This document shows, one piece after another, positions 1 to 9,113 of a DNA stretch of 64,000 bases. The DNA comes from Caulobacteraceae bacterium (GTDB lineage Bacteria; Pseudomonadota; Alphaproteobacteria; Caulobacterales; Caulobacteraceae): the NCBI GenBank assembly GCA_947476555.1, contig CANJRI010000003.1, positions 22,536-86,535 on the forward strand, given 5' to 3'. The translations under genes and the position numbers were made by a program. Each line of letters opens with the position of its first letter. The stretch's first letter is position 1. The notes under the pieces are model-generated. The model saw nothing but the letters and a program-made list of their open reading frames with translations, did no database searches and was not told the DNA's origin.

Positions 1-452
1 AGATCAAGGACCTGTTTCGCGAGTGGCTGGAGACCGACCACCCCGACCGGGCCCGCAAGGTGATGTCCCTGGTCCGCCAGATGCGGGGCGGGAAGGACTA
101 CGACGCCCAGTGGGGCCGGCGCATGACCGGCGAGGGGCCGATCGGCGAGCTGATGAACGCCCGCTTCAAGGCCGCCAAGGCGCGGTACGGCCTGGGCCGG
201 GGATGGGGCGAGGTCGACGCCACGAAGTTCCGCGTGCCGCCCAAGCCCGGCGACCAGATCGACCTGTTCGGAGAGGGCGCGGGTTGTTCCTTACCGGCTA
301 AACACGCCCACCAACTCCATGTGGGGCGACCACAGGAACTGGTCCACGGGGAGCACCCGATCCAGCCGGAAGCCGGCGTCGATGAGCATGCGGGCGTCGC
401 GCGCGAAGGTGGCCGGGTTGCAGGAGATGCCGATCACCCGGGCCACGCGTGA
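1..452 (+). CDS. PA0069-family radical SAM protein, C-terminal part (5' truncated by window edge)
   Basis: Frame 3 reads IKDLFREWLETDHPDRARKVMSLVRQMRGGKDYDAQWGRRMTGEGPIGELMNARFKAAKARYGL, typical of the C-terminus of this family; the true 3' end is uncertain. Confidence 0.7.
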   Translation, partial: IKDLFREWLETDHPDRARKVMSLVRQMRGGKDYDAQWGRRMTGEGPIGELMNARFKAAKARYGLGRGWGEVDATKFRVPPKPGDQIDLFGEGAGCSLPAKHAHQLHVGRPQELVHGEHPIQPEAGVDEHAGVAREGGRVAGDADHPGHA

Positions 453-1565
453 GCGCGCCAGCTCGGCGGCCTGTTCGGCCGCGCCCGCGCGGGGTGGGTC
501 GAAGACGGCGACGTCGGTCTTGCGCAACTCCTCGGCCAGCATCGGACGGCGGACCAGGTCCCGGGCGTCGGCCGCGATATCCTTCAGGCCCGGCGCGCTG
601 GCCCGGGCCGCGATCAGGGCGGCGATGGCCGCCGGAGCGAAGTCGGCGGCCTGGACCGGGGCGATGGCCGCAAGCCGGAAGGTGAAGGTCCCCACCCCGC
701 AGTAGAGGTCGGCGATGCGGGTCGCGCCCCCCGCGGCCTCGGCGACGAAGGCCGCCATGGCCGCTTCGGCGCCAGGGGTGGCCTGCAGGAAGGCGCCCGG
801 CGGCAGCGACACCCGCGCCGGCCCCAGGCGCACGCTGGGCGCGCGGGCCAGGAACGCCATGTCCCCGGCCAGGGTGACCCGCGCCAGGTCTGCGGCCGCC
901 GCGCGTTCGGCCAGTTGCATCCGGGCGTCGGCGGAAAGCCCACCGCTCTTGGCCTCCACCCCGGTGATGTCGATATCGAGGCCGGTGTCGGTGAGCGTGA
1001 CGTGCAGGGTCGGGGCCGACTTGGGATGCTCGAAGAGCGGCGCCGCCAGACGCTTCAGGGCCGGCAGGGCCGCCTCGATGGCCGGATCGGCGATGGGGCA
1101 GACGGCGATGTCCACCAAGTCCCACGACTTGCGGGACTTGTAGCCCAGGCGCGCCACGCCACGGCTCCCGCTACGGGCGTGCAGGGCGACGCGGCGGCGG
1201 CTCGCGGGGGCGGCGGCGAAGGCCGGCAGGATCTCGGTCTCGATATGCTGGCGGGCCAGGGTGTCCCGCAGGCGCTCCACCTTCCAGTCGAGGTACGGCG
1301 CGTGGTCCCAATGCTGCAGGGCGCAGCCGCCGCAGGCGTGGAAGTGCGGGCAAGGCGGCTCGATCCGTTCGGGGCTGGCCTGAAGCACCTCCAGCAGCCG
1401 CAGGCGGTCACCGCCGCCCTCGGCGCGCACGCGCTCGCCGGGCAGGGTGAAGGGCACGAAACGGGGACCAGCGGCGACGCCGTCGCCCTCTCCCCCGACC
1501 GCCTCGATAAGGAGTTCAACCGGCGGACCGGCTTTGGCCTGGGGACGGGGAGGAGGACGACGCAT
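291..1565 (-). CDS. class I SAM-dependent RNA methyltransferase, RumA/TrmA (uracil-5) family
   Basis: 424 aa; Fe-S Cys motif CPHFHACGGCALQHW, DLYCGVGTFTF SAM motif, VFDPPRAG, ISCNPATFARD. Confidence 0.9.
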   Translation of the reverse strand: MRRPPPRPQAKAGPPVELLIEAVGGEGDGVAAGPRFVPFTLPGERVRAEGGGDRLRLLEVLQASPERIEPPCPHFHACGGCALQHWDHAPYLDWKVERLRDTLARQHIETEILPAFAAAPASRRRVALHARSGSRGVARLGYKSRKSWDLVDIAVCPIADPAIEAALPALKRLAAPLFEHPKSAPTLHVTLTDTGLDIDITGVEAKSGGLSADARMQLAERAAAADLARVTLAGDMAFLARAPSVRLGPARVSLPPGAFLQATPGAEAAMAAFVAEAAGGATRIADLYCGVGTFTFRLAAIAPVQAADFAPAAIAALIAARASAPGLKDIAADARDLVRRPMLAEELRKTDVAVFDPPRAGAAEQAAELARSRVARVIGISCNPATFARDARMLIDAGFRLDRVLPVDQFLWSPHMELVGVFSR

Positions 1566-1678
1566 CCCCTCCCATAGCAGAGGCCGGCGTCGTTCAAGCG
1601 CCGTTCAGCTTCGTGCGGCCAAGTTTCGACCCAACGCGGCCGGCAGGGTCGTGATTCAAATTCGAGACGAGGGATTTC

Positions 1679-2317
1679 ATGTCGAACCGCTCCACCTTCG
1701 CCAAGGCGGGCCTGGCCACGCTGGCCGGCGTCCTGGCGCTGGCCTCCGCCGCCCAGGCCCAGCCCTACGGGTCCCATGGCTACTACGGCTCGGGCCCGAA
1801 CTATTCCTACGACGCCTGCAAGCGCGAGAAGACTGGCCGTGGAACCATCGGGGCCCTGATCGGAGGCGCCATGGGCGCGGTGATCGGCTCCCAGGCCGCG
1901 GCCCGTGGCCACCGCACGGACGGCTCGATTCTGGGCGGCGCGGTCGGCGCGGCGGTGGGCGCCGGGGTCGGCAATTCGGCGGCCGCCTGCACCAACGGCC
2001 AGATGGTCGAGCCGATGGCTCCGCCTCCGCCGGCCCCCCTGCCCCCGCCGGCCGCCTACAACGACCGCTATGACCGCTCCGGCGATCGCTACGATCGCTA
2101 TGGCCAAGGCTACGGACGCGACGCCTACCGATACGAAGAGCGCGACTACGCCTATGGCCGCCGCGGCGAGCGCTTCCGGATGGCCGAGGGCCAGGGGATC
2201 GACGCGGCCGGCTGCACCCTGGCGGAAAGCCCGATCTACATGCCGGACGGGCGCACCCAGACCCGCTTCGTGCGCGTCTGCCGCGACCCCACCGGCCGGT
2301 ACCAGGTCGTCGACTAA
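1679..2317 (+). CDS. glycine-zipper 2TM domain-containing secreted/membrane protein
   Basis: Signal peptide plus GTIGALIGGAMGAVIGSQ...GGAVGAAVGAGVGNS glycine zipper. Confidence 0.8.
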   Translation: MSNRSTFAKAGLATLAGVLALASAAQAQPYGSHGYYGSGPNYSYDACKREKTGRGTIGALIGGAMGAVIGSQAAARGHRTDGSILGGAVGAAVGAGVGNSAAACTNGQMVEPMAPPPPAPLPPPAAYNDRYDRSGDRYDRYGQGYGRDAYRYEERDYAYGRRGERFRMAEGQGIDAAGCTLAESPIYMPDGRTQTRFVRVCRDPTGRYQVVD

Positions 2318-2336
2318 AAGCTCTCTCTAGTGAACT

Positions 2337-2366
2337 AGGCCGCCCTTCACGGGGCGGCCTTTTTCT
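2337..2366. terminator. intrinsic terminator AGGCCGCCC-ttcacg-GGGCGGCCT-TTTTC
   Basis: 9-bp perfect GC-rich stem followed by T-run, between convergent genes. Confidence 0.8.
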
Positions 2367-3087
2367 TTGTGGCCCAGAGCAGGAACTCGCGATTGCCGTC
2401 GCCGCCGGCGATGGGGCTGTCGGTCGTTTCGCGGACCAGCCAGCCAGCCTCGGCCAGGAAGCCCTTCACCGCCTCCAGCGCGTCCAGCCGGGCCGCCTCG
2501 TCCGAAACGACGCCGCCCTTCCCCACCCGCTCGGGTCCGACCTCGAACTGCGGCTTCACCAGGATGACGAGGTCGGCGCAGTCCGCCGCCAGGGCCAGGG
2601 CCGCCGGCAGCGCCTTCGCAAGGCCGATGAAGGAGAGGTCGCCGACGATCAACTCTGGCGCGTCGGGGATCAGGGCCGGCGACAGGCTCCGGGCGTCGGT
2701 GGCCTCCAGGCTGACGATGCGCGGATCGGCGGCGAGCGTGGGATGCAGCTGGCCCCGGCCCACGTCCACCGCATAGACCCGTGTGGCGCCCTTCGAGAGG
2801 CAGACTTCGGTGAACCCGCCCGTTGAGGCGCCCAGGTCGACGACGACCCGTCCCGCCACCGCCACCGGCCAGGTCTCCAGGGCATGCAAGAGCTTCAGCG
2901 CGCCGCGCCCAACCCAGGGATGGGCCGGGACCGCCTCCAGACCAACATCGGCGTCCAGCAGCTCCGCCGGCTTCAGCACCGGCCGGCCGGCCGCCATCAC
3001 CCCGCCGGCTTCGATGGCGGCGCGGGCCTTGGCGCGGCTCTCGAACAGGCCGCGCTCGACGAGCAGGATGTCCGCCCGGACCTTCAG
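2347..3087 (-). CDS. tlyA: TlyA-family rRNA (cytidine-2'-O)-methyltransferase; S4 domain encoded upstream of the first standard start
   Basis: Translation from CTG at 3087: [44 protein letters not shown]...[19 protein letters not shown]4 plus FtsJ-like domain. Confidence 0.85.
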   Translation of the reverse strand: MKVRADILLVERGLFESRAKARAAIEAGGVMAAGRPVLKPAELLDADVGLEAVPAHPWVGRGALKLLHALETWPVAVAGRVVVDLGASTGGFTEVCLSKGATRVYAVDVGRGQLHPTLAADPRIVSLEATDARSLSPALIPDAPELIVGDLSFIGLAKALPAALALAADCADLVILVKPQFEVGPERVGKGGVVSDEAARLDALEAVKGFLAEAGWLVRETTDSPIAGGDGNREFLLWATKKKAAP

Positions 3088-5777
3088 GCCACCGCGCCCA
3101 GGCGGGCCAGGGCGCTCTCCAGCTTGGCCTTGGCGGCCTCGGCCTCGGCCAGGCGCTCGCGGTTCTCCTCCACCACCTCCTCGGGGGCGCGGGAGACGAA
3201 GTCGGGGTTGTTCAGCTTGCCGGCCGTGCGCGCGATGTCGGAGGCCAGAGCGGCGACCTCCTTGGCCAGGCGGGCGCGCTCGGCGGCGAGATCGATGAAC
3301 TCGGCGACCGGCAGGGCCAGCGTCGCGCCCTCCACCACGTAGGGGATCGAGCCCTCGGGGGCGGCGTCCACGAACCGGACCTCGGAGACCCGCAGCAGGC
3401 GGGCGACCAGGGGGGCGTTGGCCTTGAGCACATTTCGCTGGGCCTCGCTGGCCTCCACCACCAGCAGCGGCGGCTGGGCCTGCGGCGGCACGTTCAGCTC
3501 CTGGCGCACCGACCGGCCTTCGGAGATGGCCTCGATGATCAGGGCGATCTCGGCGTCGGCGACGGGATCGACCAGGCTGGCCGGAAGTTCGGGCCAGGGC
3601 GCGGTCATCAGGAAGCCGTCATGGGCGCGCGGCGCGCCCAGGCCGGCCGTCTGGCCCCACAGCTCCTCGGTGACGAAGGGCATGACCGGGTGGAGCAAGG
3701 CCAGGATCACGTCCAGCGCCCAGGCGGCGGTGGCCTGGGTCTCGACCTTGGCGGCTTGGTCCTCGCCGGTGAGCAGCGGCTTGGCCAGCTCCACGTACCA
3801 GTCGCAGAAGCGGTTCCAGATGAAGCGGTAGAGGGTGTTGGCCGCCTCGTCGAAACCGCAGTCCGCCAGGGCCGCCGTGACGGCGGCGGAGGTGCGCTGG
3901 GTCTCGCCGACGATCCAGCGGTTGAGCGGCGCCTTCACGGCGGCCGGATCGAACCCCGGCGCGCGGGCGCAGCCGTTCATCTGGGTGAACCGGGTGGCGT
4001 TCCACAGCTTGGTGCCGAAGTTGCGATAGCCCTCGATGCGCGGGCGCGAGAGCTTGATGTCCCGCGCCGCGCCGGACATCGCCGTCAGGGTGAAGCGCAG
4101 GGCGTCGGCGCCGAAGTCGTCCACCAGTTCGAGCGGGTCGAGGACGTTGCCCTTGGACTTGGACATCTTGGCGCCCGAGGCGTCGCGCACCAGGGCGTTG
4201 ATGAACACCCGCTTGAACGGGACCTCGTCCATGAAGTGCAGGCCCTGCATCATCATCCGGGCGACCCAGAAGAAGATGATGTCGAAACCGGTGATGAGGG
4301 TGTGGGTCGGATAGAACCGGGCGAGGTCGTCGGTCTTCTCCGGCCAGCCGAGCGTCGAAAACGGCCACAGCGCGGATGAGAACCAGGTGTCGAGGACGTC
4401 CTCGTCCTGGGTCAGCGGCTCGTCACGGCCGTAGTGCTCCAACGCCTTGGCTTTCGCGCCCTCTTCCGTTTCCTCGACGAAGACCGTCCCGTCCGGCCCG
4501 AACCAGGCCGGGATGCGGTGGCCCCACCAGAGCTGGCGCGAGATGCACCACGGCTGGATGTTCCGCATCCACTCGAAATAGGTCTTCTCCCAGTGCTTGG
4601 GGACGAAGACCGTGCGGTCGGTCTCGACGGCGGCGATGGCCTCGCGGGCCAGGTGCTCGGCGTTAACGTACCACTGGTCGGTCAGGTAGGGCTCGACGAC
4701 GACGCCCGAGCGATCCCCGTGCGGGACCATGTGCCGGGTCTTCTCGACGCCGCGCAGCAGCTCCAGCGCCTCGAATTCCTCGATCACCCTCTTGCGGGCG
4801 ACGGACCGGTCCAGGCCCCTGTAGGCTTGCGGAACCGCGTCGTTCAGGCGCCCGAAATCGTCGAGGATGTTGATCATCTCCAGGCCGTGGCGCTTGCCGA
4901 CCGTGAAGTCGTTGAAGTCGTGGGCGGGCGTGAGCTTCACCGCGCCGGTGCCCTTCTCCGGATCGGCGTATTCGTCGGCCACGATGGGGACCAGGCGCCC
5001 GACGATCGGCAGGCGCACCTTCTTGCCGACGAGGTGCTTGTACCGCTCGTCGGAGGGATGCACCGCCACGGCGGTGTCGCCCAGCATGGTCTCAGGTCGG
5101 GTGGTGGCCACGACGATCTCGCCGGAGCCGTCCTCCAGCGGATAGGCGAAGTGCCAGAAGTGGCCGTCCACCTCCCGCTGCTCGACTTCCAGGTCCGAAA
5201 TCGCGGTCTGGAAGTGCGGGTCCCAGTTCACCAGCCGCTTGTCGCGATAGATGAGCTTTTCCCGGTGAAGGGTCACAAAAACCTTGCGAACCGCCGCGCT
5301 CAGGCCCTCGTCCAGCGTGAACCGCTCACGGCTCCAGTCGCAGGACGCACCCAGCCGGCGCAGCTGGTTGACGATGGTCCCGCCGCTCTGCGCCTTCCAT
5401 TCCCAGACCTTGGCGACGAAGGCCTCGCGGCCCATTTCCCGCCGACCCACATTGCCCTCGGACGCCAGCTGGCGCTCCACCACCATCTGGGTGGCGATGC
5501 CGGCGTGGTCGGTGCCGGGCAGCCAGAGCGCCGCCTTGCCGCGCATCCGCTCGAAGCGGATCAGCACGTCCTGCAGGGTGTTGTTCAGCGCATGGCCGAT
5601 GTGCAGCGAGCCGGTGACATTCGGCGGCGGGATGACGATCGAGAACGGCTCGGCGGCCGGATCGTCCACGGGCGCGAAACGGCCCGAGGCCTCCCAGGCG
5701 GCGTAGAGGCGTGGTTCGGCGGTCTTGGGGTCGAAGGTTTTTTCGAGCATGGGGCCGGTCATGGTGAGCGGGTGCAA
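3084..5777 (-). CDS. valS: valyl-tRNA synthetase
   Basis: 897 aa; [17 protein letters not shown] (HIGH) and [12 protein letters not shown] (KMSKS) motifs; true start may be an internal Met ([10 protein letters not shown] or MLEKTF). Confidence 0.97.
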   Translation of the reverse strand: MHPLTMTGPMLEKTFDPKTAEPRLYAAWEASGRFAPVDDPAAEPFSIVIPPPNVTGSLHIGHALNNTLQDVLIRFERMRGKAALWLPGTDHAGIATQMVVERQLASEGNVGRREMGREAFVAKVWEWKAQSGGTIVNQLRRLGASCDWSRERFTLDEGLSAAVRKVFVTLHREKLIYRDKRLVNWDPHFQTAISDLEVEQREVDGHFWHFAYPLEDGSGEIVVATTRPETMLGDTAVAVHPSDERYKHLVGKKVRLPIVGRLVPIVADEYADPEKGTGAVKLTPAHDFNDFTVGKRHGLEMINILDDFGRLNDAVPQAYRGLDRSVARKRVIEEFEALELLRGVEKTRHMVPHGDRSGVVVEPYLTDQWYVNAEHLAREAIAAVETDRTVFVPKHWEKTYFEWMRNIQPWCISRQLWWGHRIPAWFGPDGTVFVEETEEGAKAKALEHYGRDEPLTQDEDVLDTWFSSALWPFSTLGWPEKTDDLARFYPTHTLITGFDIIFFWVARMMMQGLHFMDEVPFKRVFINALVRDASGAKMSKSKGNVLDPLELVDDFGADALRFTLTAMSGAARDIKLSRPRIEGYRNFGTKLWNATRFTQMNGCARAPGFDPAAVKAPLNRWIVGETQRTSAAVTAALADCGFDEAANTLYRFIWNRFCDWYVELAKPLLTGEDQAAKVETQATAAWALDVILALLHPVMPFVTEELWGQTAGLGAPRAHDGFLMTAPWPELPASLVDPVADAEIALIIEAISEGRSVRQELNVPPQAQPPLLVVEASEAQRNVLKANAPLVARLLRVSEVRFVDAAPEGSIPYVVEGATLALPVAEFIDLAAERARLAKEVAALASDIARTAGKLNNPDFVSRAPEEVVEENRERLAEAEAAKAKLESALARLGAVA

Positions 5778-5813
5778 TACAATCCCGCCTGCTGTGGCGG
5801 AAGCGCCGAGTTG

Positions 5814-5961
5814 CCTTCTCCCCTCGCGGGAGAAGGTAGCCCGCGTCAGCGGGTCGGATGAGGGGTCGCTGAGACCTGCCGATGGAACGGTGATCTAGGG
5901 CAAGCGTCCCGCCCTCATCCGTCGGCCTTCGGCCGCCACCTTCTCCCACGAGGGGAGAAGG
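5814..5961. repeat. REP-like inverted repeat pair (CCTTCTCCCCTCGCGGGAGAAGG ... CCTTCTCCCACGAGGGGAGAAGG)
   Basis: Two hairpins of the same family flanking GGATGAGGGGTCGC / CCCTCATCC arms. Confidence 0.75.
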
Positions 5962-5973
5962 GCTCCCGCATCC

Positions 5974-6540
5974 CTACCGTACTCGGCCGCGGGCGATGCG
6001 CTCGACTTCGGTGTCGACGGCTTCCTTGACGATGCGCGGCAGGTTCTCGTTGAGCCACTGCTGGAGCAGCGGGTTCAGCAGCTCCCGCACCACATCCTCC
6101 AGCGTGCGGCCCTCGCGCGGCATGGCGATGCTCGCAGTGAGCGCGCCGAACGCTGAGGCGGCGGCGGCGGCCGAAGCGGCGCTCACCAAGGTCTGGGCCG
6201 GCGCTGGCGCGGCCACCGGCTCCGGCGGCCCGGCGGGGGCCAGGATATCGAGGTCCCCGTGGGTCTCGACCTTCTGGGTGAGCTCCAGCGGCTCGTCATC
6301 GTCCTCCTCGACCACCGGCTCAGGAGCGGGGGGGGGCGGCGCTACGGCCACCGGCGCCGGCGCGGCGGCCGGCGATGGCGCCGCGGCCTGGACGGGCTCG
6401 GGCTCGGGCTCGGGCTCCGGTTCCGGCGACGCCACAGCGGCCGCGGGCGCGTCAGCAGGCGCGTCGTCCTCGGAGATGATCCGCCGGATGGAGGCGAGAA
6501 TCTCCTCCATCGTCGGTTCCTGGGAGGTCTGTTCGGACAT
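5974..6540 (-). CDS. popZ: polar organizing protein PopZ (DUF2497 family)
   Basis: N-term MSEQTSQEPTMEEILASIRRIISEDDAPAD, acidic/Pro-rich linker, C-term GRTLEDVVRELLNPLLQQWLNENLPRIVKEAVDTEVERIARGR. Confidence 0.92.
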   Translation of the reverse strand: MSEQTSQEPTMEEILASIRRIISEDDAPADAPAAAVASPEPEPEPEPEPVQAAAPSPAAAPAPVAVAPPPPAPEPVVEEDDDEPLELTQKVETHGDLDILAPAGPPEPVAAPAPAQTLVSAASAAAAASAFGALTASIAMPREGRTLEDVVRELLNPLLQQWLNENLPRIVKEAVDTEVERIARGRVR

Positions 6541-6650
6541 GGGCCGTTACCGCCGGAGATAGAATCTGGACGCCAAGCCTAAGCGCGCCCGGACGATCCT
6601 GCAATTTCCGCTAGCGTAAGGCAGGCAGGAAATCGCCCGAGAGGCGAGTT

Positions 6651-8195
6651 TTAACGTGCCGGCGGCGGCGTCAGGCCCGGCGGGATCGGCGATTCCCCCG
6701 GCATCTCGCCTGGGTTCGGGGCCGGGAACGGCGTCAGGACGTGGTCGATGATCGCGATCGGCTCTTCCCACGGCACCCAACCCCAGGTGATCCGCAGGTT
6801 CCGGAAATGCCGCGCGGCGTCGTACTGCGGGATGGCCGGGACAAGGTTCCGGCCTTCCAGTCGGCCCATCAGGGCCAGCACGTTGGTGGCGGCCACATAT
6901 TCGTCTCTGCGGGCGCTGACCTGGGACAGCTCGGCGGCGCGCAGCTCCTGCTCGGCGTTCAGCACGTCGATGGTGGTGCGCAGGCCCACCTGCTGCTCCT
7001 CGCGCGTGCCGGTGGCCGCGATGGTGGCGGCCCGCACCTGCTCGTCGGAGGAGGCGATGTTCGACCGGGCGGCGAGCAGCGAGCTCCAGAACTGGGTCAC
7101 GCCCTGCATCACGCTGCGGCGCACGCCTTCGATGCCGATCCGGTCGGCGGTGTTGCGGTCCGCGGCGGCGCGGATCCGCGATGAGGTCAGGCCGCCGTTG
7201 AACAGCGGCACGGTGACGTTGACGCCCAGGCTCGAGCCGCGGGTGTAGAACTCGCGTTCCCAGACCTCTTCCCGGACCTGGTTGCGGAAATCGAGCGTCG
7301 CCTGGGCGGTGACGTTCGGCATCCGGTCGGCACGGGCGCCAGCCAGCCGCGCGCGGCTGGCTATTTCCGTGAATTTCTGGGCCCGAAGCTGCGGGTTGAA
7401 TTTCTCGGCCAGGTCGAAGGCCTGGTCCGGATCGCTCGGCAACAGGTGGGCGAGCGACGGTTCGGGCGCCAGTTCCCCGGGGTTCTGGCCCACCACGGTC
7501 GCATAGGCGGCCCGGCTGATCGCCAGCTGCGACTGGGTGCTCTGCAGCAGCGACCGGGCGGCGGCGAGGCGGGACTGCGACTGGGCGACGTCGGTGCGGG
7601 TGATCTCGCCCACGTCGAAGCGGGCCTGGGTCTCCTCCACCTGGCGGCCCAGGACCTGGACGTTGGCCTCGCGGATGCGCACCGCTTCCTGGTCGCGGCG
7701 GACATCCACATAGAACTGGATTACGTTGGTCAGCACCTGGGCCTCGATGCGGCGCAGGTTCTCGTGGCCGGCCAGGACCTCGGCGTGGGCCGCCGAGACC
7801 GAGGCGGCGACGCGGCCGCCGGTCCACAGGGGCTGGGTGAGATTGAGGGTGGCGCGGCTGTTGGCGGTGTCCACGCGTCCACGACCGTCAATGACGCCGT
7901 CGCCGTTGCGATCGACCGCGCCCAGGGCCCGGGCGACCACGTCCGGCGTCGCGTTCTCGGAATAGGCCCAGCCGGCGCCCAGGCTGAGCGTCGGTCGCCA
8001 GCCGCTGCGGGCCTGGACATAGTTCTCGTCGAGGGCGCGCTGGCTGGCGCGGGCGGCCTGCAGGGTCGGATTGGTCTCGTAGGCGAGCGCGATGGCGTCG
8101 GCCAGGGTCTCGGCGCCGGCCGGCGCCGCCGCACCAAACCCGACGCTTACGCTGAAGACCGCGGCCAGTAGCCGGCCGCGCAGACTGATCGACAT
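6651..8195 (-). CDS. tolC: TolC-family outer membrane efflux protein
   Basis: MSISLRGRLLAAVFSVSVGFGAAAPAGAETLADAIALAYETNPTLQAARASQRALDENYVQARSGWRPTL. Confidence 0.9.
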   Translation of the reverse strand: MSISLRGRLLAAVFSVSVGFGAAAPAGAETLADAIALAYETNPTLQAARASQRALDENYVQARSGWRPTLSLGAGWAYSENATPDVVARALGAVDRNGDGVIDGRGRVDTANSRATLNLTQPLWTGGRVAASVSAAHAEVLAGHENLRRIEAQVLTNVIQFYVDVRRDQEAVRIREANVQVLGRQVEETQARFDVGEITRTDVAQSQSRLAAARSLLQSTQSQLAISRAAYATVVGQNPGELAPEPSLAHLLPSDPDQAFDLAEKFNPQLRAQKFTEIASRARLAGARADRMPNVTAQATLDFRNQVREEVWEREFYTRGSSLGVNVTVPLFNGGLTSSRIRAAADRNTADRIGIEGVRRSVMQGVTQFWSSLLAARSNIASSDEQVRAATIAATGTREEQQVGLRTTIDVLNAEQELRAAELSQVSARRDEYVAATNVLALMGRLEGRNLVPAIPQYDAARHFRNLRITWGWVPWEEPIAIIDHVLTPFPAPNPGEMPGESPIPPGLTPPPAR

Positions 8196-8305
8196 TCCGT
8201 ATCCCCGGTTGCGAGAGACGCACCTGTTTGTCCGCGCCCGCTCGGACGGGGCGGCGCCAGGCGAGTTTATGCCACCGCCCGGTTTCGAAGGTGTTTCAAC
8301 CATCA

Positions 8306-8866
8306 TCAGAAGGCGAAACCGTGTTCTGGCGCGAAGCCTTCCATGACCGGCGGGAAGGAATCGAACAGTTCGCGCCGCCCGGCGCCATCGTCGCCGCGTA
8401 TGTAGAGACAGGCCTTGCCGACCGGCCCATCGCGCTCGACGAGCCCCAGACGGCCTTTCGGCGCCAGGGCGGCCAGCCAGGCCGCCGGCGCCCGGGCCAC
8501 CGCGCCTTCACAGACGACGATATCGAATTCCCCCGCCGGCGCCTGACCGGCGTCGATGCGGGTCACGTCAGCGCCCAGCGCCTCGATCACCGCCGCCGCA
8601 TAGGGCGCGGCGATGGCCAGGGCCCGCTCGCCCGGCATGGGCCGCAGGGCCTGCAGCAACTTGGCCACGTCGCGGGGCTTCAGCAGGTAGCGGCCGGGTG
8701 CGTGCTCGACCTCAAGGTCGGCGTAGGCCAGGAACGCCTTGCTCGGCGCCACGAAGGTCTCGCGCAGCAGGGCGCGCATGGCGTCATGGATCCGGATGTC
8801 GGTGACGTCCTGGGTGCGCACCTGGCTTTCCACCATGTTCAGGCGGGCGGCGGCGAAATCGGCCAT
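8306..8866 (-). CDS. protein-L-isoaspartate O-methyltransferase family protein
   Basis: MADFAAARLNMVESQVRTQDVTDIRIHDAMRALLRETFVAPSKAFLAYADLEVEHAPGRYLLKPRDVAKLLQAL. Confidence 0.85.
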   Translation of the reverse strand: MADFAAARLNMVESQVRTQDVTDIRIHDAMRALLRETFVAPSKAFLAYADLEVEHAPGRYLLKPRDVAKLLQALRPMPGERALAIAAPYAAAVIEALGADVTRIDAGQAPAGEFDIVVCEGAVARAPAAWLAALAPKGRLGLVERDGPVGKACLYIRGDDGAGRRELFDSFPPVMEGFAPEHGFAF

Positions 8867-9029
8867 CGAATCCTCGGCAAACACTCAGGGGGCTCGGCTC
8901 GGGGCTTATAGCCCACGGGCGTTAAACGCAATTGGCGCCCGGTTCCGGCGATTGCCGGAGCGGTAGGCTTCTGCTAGCCAGCGCCCTCGCCGGAACGCGA
9001 CACACCGCAGCGTTCCTTCGACTATCGGC

Positions 9030-9103
9030 GGCCTGATGGCGGAGTGGTGACGCAGCGGACTGCAAATCCGCGCACCCGGGTTCGATTCCCGGTCAGGCCT
9101 CCA
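9030..9103 (+). tRNA. tRNA-Cys (GCA), CCA encoded
   Basis: Acceptor GGCCTGA/TCAGGCC, anticodon loop ACTGCAAAT, GGTTCGATTCC T-arm, terminal CCA. Confidence 0.95.
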
Positions 9104-9113
9104 GACCTCCTCC

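Noticed and set aside
4434-5861. 475-aa plus-strand ORF
   Set aside because: Antisense to valS.
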